Shown here piece after piece: positions 27,299-38,500 of a stretch of 64,000 bases of DNA. Where the stretch lies: the NCBI GenBank assembly GCA_023055355.1, contig JALJCS010000009.1:27305001-27369000 (forward strand), written 5' to 3'. Positions within the stretch are counted from its first letter, which is position 1. The number at the start of each line of letters is the position of its first letter. The notes under the pieces are model-generated. The model had not been told where the DNA came from. It did no database searches and worked only from the letters and a program-made list of their open reading frames with translations. A program made the position numbers and the translations under genes. This stretch comes from Agelaius tricolor. Taxonomy: Eukaryota; Chordata; Aves; Passeriformes; Icteridae.

Positions 27299-27917
27299 CT
27301 ATGAACTGTAACAGCCATATTACAACAAGGACTATGAGGCTGACCCAAATCCTGACACTGACACTGATGTAGGAGGATGTGAAGATGATCATGTAGCAAC
27401 CACTTGGTAATGGAACAGAGAGCCAGTAAAGAGTGAGAAGATCCTAGACCCTAATGTGGCTATGGGTCTAGACTGTCATGTGAGGGATAGGGAATCAAAT
27501 TGTAAGGGTATAATTGCTCAGGAGTGTCTTTGTTCCTGGACCCTCTTTTGAGGTCCCTAGCTTGAGCTGCCAGATGTCATAATTGATCTGTGCCAATAAT
27601 CCTGCCAAATGTAGATGAGAGCCTTGTGTTAAAAATTTTGTTAACCGCAAGATCCAAGCGAAACATGAAAAATCACACTGGTCAGGCTTTGTGCAAGTTC
27701 TGCTGTAGACTTTGTCATCCCACAGTAACACTGGGGACAGTGGGCTTGAAGGCCACTGGGAAGAGAGCAAATACAAATACCACTTCCTCTCTGCTCATCA
27801 ATTCCCATCAGAGAAAGGCTCATGCTAGGAAGAAGAACCAGCTCTTTGTAGCTGCACTGTGGGGCTCTCAGGAGCAGAGGAAGAACAGTGGCTCTGGCTT
27901 CAGGATCACTGGCAGGA

Positions 27918-30900
27918 ATGTTGGGGAGCTCACATCAAGCTGGGCAGTGCAAGAAAGCCTTCTCATCCACAAAAGCAAGACCTACTTTGAAAGTTGTCAG
28001 GAAGAGCATTTGCACCATTGTCCTTCTCACTATCGCTGCAGTCACAGGAACTACAGGTATTGATGGTACTTTGGCACCATCTCTCTGTTAAGGGCAGGGG
28101 AGGAAAAGGCAGGGTATCAGAATGATATGTACTCAACTCTGCTTTGGGAAAGAAAAGCCTGGTTGAAGGGATCTTTACAAATTGCTGAAGGGACTTTTTG
28201 ATGGAAAAACCAATAATCTGGAAATCAAAACATTTCTAGCTGCAAATAGATTTTTTCAGTTGTCAACCAATAAATAATGTGCTGAACTTGGGCTTTTCAA
28301 TTCTTTGTTGAAAACTGATAATGATTTTCTTGGATTATAATATTTTTCATTATAATTGACAAATTTATTACAAACATAATTGATGTGAGGTTTTATGATC
28401 AGTATGATCACCCTGTCAAGCTCTACTCTTAGGTATTAGTGACTTGTGCTGACAAGTGAGATATCATGAGATTTTATGACACAAGGCTCAGAATGAAAGT
28501 TTCAGTAAGACTTGGAAGAACAAATTCCAAAAATATGGGATCTGAGAATGCAGCTATAATCCTTTTCCCTCCATGATCTACGTTAATTAATCAAAATCCT
28601 GGTTCTTTTTCTCGTTTGCTTTTGTTAGCACAGGTGGAACAGGTCACAAAGTGATCTTGAGTCTCTTGAGGATCTCTGCATCTAGCAGCAAACATGAATG
28701 GGTTTTCTCTCCAGGGGAATGCCCTGGACACCTCAACTATTTAATCTGTCATCACTATAATCAAGGAAATTGGTTACTAGAAGCTTTGGAGCATCAGGGC
28801 AGAAATTGTCATCTGTGCTTGACTACATTAAAAGGACAGCCTATGTCCAGAACAAAAGTGGGGTGGATGTTTTCACACTTTGATTCTGCTGTACAGGGCA
28901 GTGATGTTGAGGGAAAAGGAAACCTGAGAGATTTTCTCCTCATACACAGCTTTCAGACTGTCACTAAAACCATTACTCAGCCAAAGAAAAGAGCAACTCA
29001 TTTTCCACCACTGACACACAGAACTGAGAGATCAGTGGTTTACTGTCCCAAAGTTTAATGGCCACCAGCTAAAAGAGGAAATGAGTGAAGTGATAAAGAG
29101 AGGTTTGTTTGGACTACAGCTATGGGTATTATTCCTATAAACCCAATAACTGCGAAGTTTCATTCACAAACATTGTGAAATCTAGGAATTGCTTGCTTTT
29201 AACTTCAGCAGAAGCCAGAGGACACAAAAGTCCCATTCCCTCAGCTACTCTTCACACTGGATTACAACCTGCACCTCAGACTCTTTTTTTCTCTCAGTCT
29301 CACAAGTGCCTCACAAAAGAGGCTGCCTTTGTACATGTAGGCAACACTAATGCACATATAAGAAAACCCTGAGACATGAGGCAAAATCCTTCCCTCCCCC
29401 ACAAAGCTCCACCAGTGTTATGTGCACCGGTGTAATGCCTGAAAGGTGTAGATAAGGCCAAATCCCACTGTATGGGATTTCATATGAATGCAGAAGTAAA
29501 AGTTGTTTATTTTGTTGGCAGCAACGGTTAGAGAGAAAAGCCACTGTCGTGTGGCCAGATGCAACAGTCATATTCCTGTATTTTAGGTCCTGTGAGCAAC
29601 CCACTGGAGGATTTGCTCACACAAGCACAGCCTTTGGATGCGGAACCGCTGAAGACAATGGGCAGGAGTAGGGTCCTCCTCCAGTATCCAGTCTTATCCA
29701 CTAAGATGATCCTCAGTGGGAAATTTGTATTGCAGGGGTTGGCCATGACAGGCCATTGGCTCCATAATCCACAGCTGTAGGAAGAGATGACAGACAACGT
29801 ACAGATGAGCACAGCCATGGCCTCACGCTTGTTTGTAGCACTGCAGACATTTCCCTGTGAAGTCCAGACCACAACTCCTGGGCTCCCTCTCACACATTCT
29901 CTTTTTTTTTCTCCTCAGGAAACAACTCCTCAGTGTTAGTGATGACTGTAGGTAACAGCTCAGTTCTCACCTGCTTTCTCAAAGGAAATATAACTATGCT
30001 AACATGGACAATAACCCCCAAGGCTGGAGGCCTGTGCACCTTGGTATACAGGGTTGATACGAACGAGACACACAGAACAACCTGTAGTGACAACATAAAC
30101 TGGATCTTCAGAGCAGGTCTGCCTCCTGCCCTTGGGATATGGCAAGTGGGGCTAGCCCAGGAGGGAAATTACAGCTGTGAAGCGGCAACAACAGAAGGGA
30201 ATTTCCACACAAGGTACCACCTGACCGTGCTGGGTAAGGAATGTGCAAAAGGGAGCTTTTTAAAAATTAGACTAATGAGGGTAAGGTTAGATTAGATATT
30301 AGGAAGCTATTTGGTATTGTGAGGATAGTGCCACTGGAACACTGATTGTCCAGAGAAGCTGTCGACATCCCAGTGTTAAAGACCAGTGAGACTTGAAGCA
30401 ACCCAGTCTTGTGGAAGGTGTCCCTTTGCATGGCAAGGTGGTTGGAACTAGAGCATCTTTAGAGCATCTTTAAAGTTCCTTCCAACCTAAGCCATTCTGT
30501 GATTCTGTGATTCTTGCTGGGACAAACTCATGCATTTCATTGGGAGTATCTCTGTGTCTCCTTTCTCCTTGTTTCCCATAACTCTTCTCCCTTCTGCTGC
30601 TCCCTTTTTCCACTGTCTAGTTAGAAGTGACAGGTGTGAAGCAATTTCCCATGTACACACAGAGGATATGAATGGCTGTGATGAGGCTCAACTGGATGCA
30701 GGAGAGTTGGGCAAAAGGGAAAAAGAGAGCTCTTCTTTGTCTCGTGTGTTTTGGGCCCATGTTGTGGGATGGGATGGGATGGGATGGGATGGGATGGGAG
30801 GGGATGACAGCCCCAGCCTTATTCTCCTCTTTTCACTGGGTTCAGTTTGGGTTCATTTTGGGCAGAGGACAAGAACAGCCCATCCCAGCTGTTCCAAACT

Positions 30901-32959
30901 AACTCCATGCATGTCCCCTTGCTGGTGCTTTGCAGCCCCCCCGAGGCTGAGCCTGTCCTGTGATGAGCAGGGCAGCCCTGTGTGTGAGGCAGCAGCAGGG
31001 AAGCCACCGGCTCAGCTCTCCTGGGTCCCAGAGGGCAGCTCCACTGCAGAGGAGAAGTGCCACAACAACGGGACAGTGACTGTTCTCAGCAAGTTCACAG
31101 CGTGTAGCACCAATGTCACCAATGTGACCACCTGCATGGTGTCCCACCCAGCTGGGAACTGGAGCCAGTCCATATCCTGCTGTCCCTCAGGTGAGCTTCC
31201 CTTTGTTCTTTCAGTGTTCAGAGTCCTGTTCAGCCCTCTGTTCATGTACCAAGCAAACATGAGTGGCACTGGCAGGATTGCAGCAGGAAATGTGGCAGCT
31301 GAGTTTCCAGTAAGAAATTTGCTGGGAGGGGGAAGGATAAACACAGGTAGTGTCAGAACTGTAAAACCCTTTGTGAAGTTTTAGGAAAGATGGATGCAGT
31401 GGATTTGTCATCCGCCTCCAGGGATGAATGGAAAGGTGGGATTAATTCAGAAGGTCATGACACACAAATGTTTCAATGGTATGATCATCCAGATCTATGT
31501 ATTGTAATCCATTGGTGCCATTACACGTTGCTAATTGTTTGGTTACACATGGGTTGTGACAGAAAGACTGAAAGCCAGTTTACAGTTCTCAAAGCTGGCT
31601 GGCAGGTGAAGGCTTTAGAGGCTGAAGCTTAAGATGTGGCTGGGAAGTTGTGTGCAGCCATAGGTAATTGACTGAAATATTCATCTGGAAGAGAATGAGA
31701 GCTGAGATTTGCTGGGATGCACATGCAAAGCCTGCAGTAGTGCTGTGGGTAGGAATGGCCATACAGTGAAAGACAAGCTTCCTCCATCGAGGACTTGGGG
31801 GATGTTGTTTCTTCCCAGTTGTGTGTCTGGCACTGTATTCGAGCTGTCTTAGGTCATCCTCTGAAGTACAGCACACAGAGAGTACTGTCCAGGAGATGCC
31901 ATCCTGACAGAGGCAGAAGGGAAACAGTGTCTGTGAGATGTACCTAAAAGAGCATCTGTTTCTCCTTAGAGAAGATTGGATTCTTTCTTCCCTGTGTCAT
32001 CAGCCTTATCGGCCTTATGAGTCTCCTGTTCTTGCTGGCTGCTTTTGAGCTCTACATCTTCTTTAATAGGTATGTATGGGACACAATACACATAAACCCC
32101 TTTGGCCAGTCCAGAGGAGCTTAGAAGGACTTCTGGTACTAATTAATGGCATGCATAGTCAGCTCAGTCTGTCCCAAACCCATCAGTCCTGCACACGTTC
32201 ATGGAGTTTTGCCCGAGGACTGGAACAGCTCAGCTGAGGCAGACAGGGAGGGAGAGAAGTCCACACCTGGCTCTTCCTGCTGCCATAAATCATTCAGAAG
32301 AAAAAATACAAAGGGAATGGTTAGGGGTTTTCCACCTGATGGAGGGATCTGAATAAACATTGCCAGGCTATGAAGATTAAAGAAGCAGCAAAATACCCAT
32401 CTGAGCTCAGAGCCAGTCTTTTGGCCTCTTTTTTGCTAGGCAAAGAAAGCCAGGGAAGGCAGGGAAGGCAGTATAGAAGGGCAGGAAGTATTGAGAGAGA
32501 GAGCTGAACAGGTCTGCTGCTGTTGTAACTACTGGGGATTTCTGGCAGCTTGGCTGATTAGTCTGTCTAAGCTGGCCTCTGGCACAAGGTGCAGTTGCTG
32601 CCCCGAATTCCTCTGCAAACACCACAGAGGCAGAACTAACTGCTGTCTTTGAGTCACACTTTAGCTTCACTCTGTGCCAGGGCTCTTGGCATCTCTCCTT
32701 TGGGTGCTGGCTGGAGCATGGCCAGCTCTGGTCATGCTCATGTGAGACCACAGACATGAAGCCTTATGGTATTGGGTTTCTCTAACAAATAAAAGGGAGG
32801 AATTCTGTTTTTACACTCCTAGAAACCAAAACTGCATTCTAAGAACAGCCTTGTCCTCACATTTACGGTGTTGGTGTCTTGTTTCCTAGGAAAATGTCAA
32901 ACTGGTGCAAACCAAGGCAGCTCCCACCTGCAGAGGTGTCTGGGCTTGAGCAAAGATGA
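27918..32959 (+). CDS. CD200R1: CD200 receptor 1-like inhibitory immune receptor (5 exons)
   Basis: Predicted exons: 27918-28056 (signal peptide), 29919-30233 (IgV), 30936-31190 (IgC2), 31970-32069 (transmembrane) and 32890-32959 (tail), giving 292 aa. The first three junctions are phase 1, as in CD200R genes. The IgV exon has four cysteines and the family pattern TNETHRTTCSDNINWIFR, then GNYSCEA and EGNFHTRYHLTVL. The IgC2 exon has VCEAAAGKPPAQLSWVPEG, NNGTVTV and CMVSHPAGNWS. Many N-glycosylation sites are present. The membrane segment FFLPCVISLIGLMSLLFLLA lacks the lysine used by activating paralogues to bind DAP12. CD200R is a myeloid cell-surface receptor that restrains activation on binding CD200; mammalian forms signal through tail tyrosines and Dok proteins. 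The 23-residue tail read here has no tyrosine; a downstream exon may replace its end. The start is uncertain because the paralogous start codons are lost. An AATAAA lies at 33413. Confidence 0.87.
30275..30514 (+). repeat. CR1 LINE 3' fragment in CD200R intron 2
   Basis: CR1 3' end with GGTTAGATTAGATATTAGGA, TTCCTTCCAACCTAAGCC and the terminal ATTCTGTGATTCTGTGATTC octamer-type repeats. Plus strand. Confidence 0.9.
30766..30805 (+). repeat. (GGGAT)n tandem repeat in CD200R intron 2
   Basis: Six perfect GGGAT units, one GGGAG variant and a further GGGAT. The runs of GGG with two-base spacers satisfy the usual G-quadruplex pattern on the coding strand. It lies about 130 bp upstream of the IgC2 exon. 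Confidence 0.95.
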
Positions 32960-32997
32960 AAGAAAGTGCTGTTATGTGTCAGTGATGTGGTCTGCAG

Positions 32998-33222
32998 CAA
33001 AAACTCAGCAAGAACCAGAGCTCTCAGAAGAAGGAAGCGAACATTTACAGTGTAGCCAGTGTAATTGTGCAGAAGCACAGCTTGCAAGCTGGATCCTCCC
33101 CAACCCTGTCAGCTCTGTCTTCCATCCTCTCTCTAGTGCAACTACAGGTGCTGTTACCATGCATGCAAGTATCAATCTTTCTGTATAAGGTCAAATCTAA
33201 CATATATGCAATAGGGAATTAA
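32998..33222 (+). CDS. Candidate alternative last exon of CD200R (tyrosine-containing tail)
   Basis: If exon 5 stops at 32935 (GAG|GTGTCT), a 62-bp intron ending TCTGCAG leads in phase 0 to this exon. It is open for 74 codons and ends TAA at 33220-33222, making a 359-aa receptor. It starts QKLSKNQSSQKKEANIYSVAS, so a tyrosine falls near where mammalian CD200R tails carry their first tyrosine, and a second occurs at SNIYAIGN. There is no NPxY motif. The intron is unusually short and its pyrimidine tract is weak, so read-through to the earlier stop (32957) is equally possible. Confidence 0.35.
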   Translation, partial: QKLSKNQSSQKKEANIYSVASVIVQKHSLQAGSSPTLSALSSILSLVQLQVLLPCMQVSIFLYKVKSNIYAIGN

Positions 33223-33445
33223 CTCATGTTGTATTAAATTAAGTCATTCAATTTCAGGTACCTTGTATTCTAGTATTTAAGCAGCATGTCTTCTAGAAAA
33301 AAAAATCAAGAAAAAATGTTTGTGTCTAGTAATTGAGCAGCAGCTTTCCCAGGAGGACCCAGGAGGATCCCACACAGGACTGAAGATAAATTTGAACAAG
33401 TCTCATTTTTGCAATAAAAATTTTGAAGTATTTCACCACCAGCTG

Positions 33446-33497
33446 CAAAAACAAAACAAAACAACAACAAAAAAAAACAAAACAAAACAAAAAAAAA
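33446..33497 (+). repeat. A-rich (CAAAA)n low-complexity tract
   Basis: AAAACAAAACAAAACAACAA-type sequence just downstream of the CD200R AATAAA at 33413. It may be a retroposon tail or simple repeat. Confidence 0.85.
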
Positions 33498-33499
33498 GA

Positions 33500-35270
33500 A
33501 TCTTTTTGAGCTTGAGCAGTTATTTCTGTGCTACATGAAGCACAGAAATTATTCCAATCCTGAGATCTAAGGCTCACTCTAATTTATCCCTTTGCATAAT
33601 CCAGAGAGCTGCAGCCCACAGAACACAGGTCTTGAATGTTAATATATTTAAACACATTGTACAGGTCCTGTCACAAAGGAACCCTTGAGTTGAATTGTTC
33701 ATCTGATGACATACTGCCATTTCTAAGCCTCTGAACCATGGAAGAATACTTGTCTAAGACTGAGTTAGTTTTCATGACAAGTGCAAGGAGTAGGAGAGGG
33801 CAGAGACCAGAGAAGTCAAAGCTGGAACACAACCTAGATCTTTGTTGTTCCTTCACTGCTTCTACCCAGGCCTGACCCCATCTCTCAAGCTTTGTGAGCC
33901 TCATTTCACATCTGAATCAGCTACTGAAGGAGTCAGGGCCAAACCCCTCATCTAAACATCGAAGATCAAAAAATCCTGCTTTTCAGCCTCAGCACAGTAA
34001 CCTATGCAACAGTTATCCAGCTTTATACCTCAGAGGAAATGCTGTATCACTGCACTCCCTCTCCTGTGCAGGTTTTCTACCACTGCCCTGCCGCCTCTCA
34101 CCCTTTCCTGGTGCAGCCAATACACTGCTGTAATCCCTGCCTGAGGAGGTTTTTACGGGACACCAGCAGGATGCAGACAATGATTCTGCTGGCTCAGCAC
34201 CATGAAACTGCTCCTTCACATTTACAGACCCAGCTCCTTTCTGTCCATCTTTTAACACATGGAGCTGTTTGGTCACAGCAGAGTCTGCATTCTGCAGAGC
34301 TGACACACAATGTGAATGCACCCAGAGCTAAGAGCTAGAAGAATAAACAATTCAGAAGCTAAAAAAAAAATACTGCTAATTCTTTATGGTAACCTAACTA
34401 CCTGGAGGCCAGCTAGCAGAAAACAACAGGGACTTTAGCTGGTACTTGTAGCTGTCCTGATGTCTGAATTCTCATCAGCTGCCTGCCTGCAATTCGTGCT
34501 CAGCTACATCTCCTCTGTGCAGGAGCTGAGCAGCTCTGAGCACCTGCCCCTGCAAACCTTGGTGCTCAGAGCTTCTCTGCTGGCAGGCTCACTCTGAGGC
34601 TGGACCGTCCGCAGAGTCGCAGCTCTGCTTGGCTCTCACAGGCTGTGTTAGAGACAAAGGGACCACACAGAGAGGATCAGCTCCCTTCCCTCTCTTCACA
34701 GGCTCCAGGGCAGGTCACAGTTTCAGAGATACCAACAAAAGATGTGACCTAGGTCAGCCACAGACACCAGTGTCCGTGGTATTCAGGACATGTTCTTTGT
34801 GAGCTCCACTTACGGGGTTTCTTTACTTTTTCTCCAGACTGGCCAGGTCTCCAGCCCGTAGGAAAAATAGCTCATAGTTTTTGTTACAGTTTCCATTCAA
34901 ATAGGTCAGGGTCTCTCTTTCCTCCATGAGGGTAAAAGAGATCAGATTCACATACCAGAGTCCACAGGGTTCTGTAACAAGCCTTACCCTTACTCCTTGT
35001 TCTATTTACTCTCAAAGCCATCCCAAATCCTTCTGCAGGAGGGAGCATACAACAACCTGAGCATTCTGGAGTCAGAGTTTCAGCACAGGCTCCAGGGCAA
35101 CTCCCAGAGCAGACTAGAGCATCTCTCCTTCCTCTTGCTGCCTTTCTTGCTGGTGTGTTCAGTACATGATGATGACAAATTTGGTTGGATGACAAATTTG
35201 GTGCTAGATTGAGTTTGTAGCCATGACTGCTGTTCAGCTGTTAATCAGCATGCAGCACACCCTAGGAGAC
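33500..35270. other. Intergenic DNA with no recognised gene
   Basis: No family resemblance or convincing exon was seen on either strand. Open frames are at most about 100 codons and unlike known proteins. Confidence 0.5.
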
Positions 35271-35274
35271 ATTT

Positions 35275-35558
35275 GGCATTATGGCATTTGTCTTCCCAAG
35301 CCACTGTTATGCCTGATGGATCCCTGCCTTACTGGAGAGGGCTCAACAGCTGCCTGTTGATAGAAGGTAGTGAATGAATTCTTTGTTTTGCTTTTCTACA
35401 CATGCAATGTTGTTTTAATATTAAACTGTCTTCTTCTCAACCCACAAATTTTCTTATTTTTACCCTTCCAATTCTCTGTTCAATCCCACCTGCGGAAGTA
35501 GTTAATAAGCAAGTAGCTGTCAGGGGGCTTAGTTGCTGGCCAGGGTTAAATCACAACA
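35275..35558 (+). mobile_element. ERVL-type LTR, 3' part only
   Basis: Shares the R-U5 portion of the LTR at 62914-63454: TTTGTCTTCCCAAGCCACTG, ATGCCTGATGGA, TTCTTTGTTTTGCTTTTC and the terminal GGTTAAATCACAACA. The U3 part is missing or too decayed to recognise. Confidence 0.75.
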
Positions 35559-35559
35559 G

Positions 35560-38500
35560 CAGAAAAAAAATGCATGCATTTTTTGTGGTACTTGTCTTTT
35601 GTTGTTTTTGTTGTTGTTTTCACATATACCAGTATTAAACTATTATCTTCCTCAAAAAAAGCCAACACAGAATAAAATGTAAAAAAAAAGAACCCAAAAC
35701 AAAAAACTATCCAAAACCCCCTAATAACAACTAAAGGAAATATGTTCTAACAAATTCAGGTTGTTGGCAAGAGTGATGCCCCTTGCTATTTCATCCATGA
35801 CCAAGTGGATTGACCTGTTTGGGAGCAAGGACCTGTCAGAGCTGGAGGTCAGGGAAATGCACACCAATTGCTTCTTAGCATTGTGGTCCCCACTGCTGTT
35901 GGACACTTGCATCAGAACCAGGCTGCTAATCAGCAGCTCAGTGGAAAAGTAAAAGAAGAATATTCACTGCAGGAGCTACAGTATAATGATATTGGCCTGC
36001 ATTCTCCAAGAATTGGAAGTCTTCCAGAAGGACAGGGCCAGTCAGGGGGTTGACTTCAGATTTCCTTGTCACAAGGTCACACTGCAAACTCACAGAAGAG
36101 AAAGTGTCACAATGACCTTTCTTCATCTGCTCTTGGAAGAAATGGGAAAAAGAAATGAATGTCATAGGGGTTTGTTTTTGGGGCAACAAGTGGCAGGAAG
36201 CAGCTTAGGAAAATGTTCATCTTTTGTTAGGAAAACAAGAAGCCCCAAATCTAGAGGTTTCCAGCTACATATCCATGCATGCCAGTTGCTCTTATGTGAC
36301 TTTTTGGCCTGATGTAAACTGATGATTTCTCTGTGTTCGGGCACTCATAATGAGAATTTCCTCAAAAAAAAAAAAAAAAAGGTAGGCAAAAGATTCATAT
36401 TAAGAAAATCTCATAACTGAAACTGCTCAGAGCAATGTGCATCAAACTGTGCTTTTTACTGACATGTAAAGTTGAGGACAGGAAGTTGTTCTGGAGCAGA
36501 CTGCAGATCGAAGTGGCTGTTTGGGGCCTCTGCCCAGTGAGACACAGGCTGAGTTACATGCCTTCAACAAGGCATACCAGATTTGGGTATCATCCAGAAA
36601 AACAAAAGCATTTTCTGGGGAAAACAAGGTGCACATTTTAAGTGAGAGAAATTGTGCACTCCAGGAAATTAACTGAGTTTACTTCTGTGAGGGCTTTTTG
36701 ATGTTTCATGCATGCCACTGCAGCATTCTCACTAGTGATAACATGGGCTTTAGCAGTGACTGTGTAACCAAGGTAGTGACTGGACCTGCTCTGGGCAGCA
36801 GGGAGAGCAGGCAATGTTGCATGCGTTCTTCTAAAGACTTTTGGAATTATCTTCTACAGCCTTCCTATGGACAAGCTGGAAAAGTAAGGGCAAATAAGTG
36901 CACAGTGACATTGATGTACAACGGCAGAGCTGGAAATACCCTTATGATTAATGTTGAATTTATAAATGCCTCAATTTGCTTCAACTAAAAATGCCTTAGA
37001 ATTAAGTATTCAGATTCAACATTTAGAAAGACCTTTGAATCTTCCCTGAAGTCACCCAAAAATAAAAGAATTCACAAAAAACCCCCACAAAAAACCCCAA
37101 AACCCCACAGTTAATCAAGTGCTGTTTTGGCTTAGTTTAAACTCTCTGTCTGCCCTTAAAGATAAGTGTTGTTATTTGCCTGATTCATAAGATAGAGATT
37201 AAAGAATAGAGAGCATATTTTAGAACCATTACCTTGGTTTTACATGTAACAAACACATGAAAAAGAACATTGGCAAGTCTATCTAGTCTCATGCACCAAG
37301 ATATGAATAACCAGATTAAAAAATATCTGGAGGCTAATCAATAAATGTATTCCCATGCAAATGTAAGAAAAATAGAATTTTCAGTCCACTTTTGAAGCAG
37401 AGAAAAGTTTCGAGGTGAAAAGAATATAATTTCTTGCCCACGTTCACCCAGCTGCTTAATTGTTCTGTATGTCAACTCATGATGCAGCAACAAAATATTG
37501 TACTCATGTAGCATTTGGCATTATGCTGGTGAATGTAGTCCTGAGTGAATTACTTTCTATGGTACAGTCATTCCTAATAATGCTCTGATGAAGTGTACAG
37601 CCTGAGACTTGAGACAAATGAAATAGCCATGTAAATATAGAATCTTGGAGTTTATTTTAATTGGATCTTTGCTTTTGTTTCTTCTTCAAACCTAGCCTTT
37701 ACCTCACCCTTATTTGCAGAAATAAAAGAAACATATTGTAGTAGCCCTGGTGAGTGAGTTTCTGTAGGAAAACAAATATAGCACAATGGAAGGTACTCAA
37801 CTGACTTGAATCAGTTGAGCTTTGCACACACTGTCAGGACACACCTCATTAACAAGTGTACTTGTACTGAATATTTCATTCAACTTTGAGCCCAAGCAAC
37901 TTCGTACAGCCAGGAGCCATCACTAGTCTGGGTCAAAATTTCCAAGCGCTGCAGAGAAGTTGCTCTGGTCCCCTTCCCTGCTAGGGCCTGTCATGCTGAG
38001 ATTGCAGCAGTAACATCATCACTGCAGATGGGGGTATCCAGCCAGAGCATGAGAGAAAAGAAACAGTGGCATCTCTTTTAAAAGCTCCTTTCTACAAACC
38101 CAGCTACAAGTTTTGCTTCTCTTGATGACAGCAAGGCTCAGCATCACACCCTGGATACCACAAGACCACAAACAGACTTTGGAGCTTTGCCCATTTGCAG
38201 ATAATCCATTCTTGAACTCTCTTGGGGGAGGAAAGGGAGCGCACCTCAGACCAGGAGAAGACACTACTCCAAGTTCCAGCACGGTGTCAGTGTCAAGCAA
38301 GTGAAAAGCTATCACCAGATCTTCTAATAAAGCTGTTTCCCCTGCAGTTTCTTTTCTCCTACAGAAACCATTTGCCTCAGCTGCAGGTAATTCCAGTGAA
38401 GGCCCAGCCACAGATGGTCAAAATAACAAAGTCCCTTGTTAATTCTTTCTGCATAGTCTTTCCCTGTGGTTTGTGTACACTGCCACATTCTGACTAATTA

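Noticed and set aside
27590..28063. 157-codon frame overlapping CD200R exon 1
   Set aside because: It is in another frame from the signal-peptide exon, which is supported by paralogy and donor phase.
28651..29058. 135-codon frame inside CD200R intron 1
   Set aside because: No recognisable domain, no splice context in the phase needed, and not needed for the receptor.
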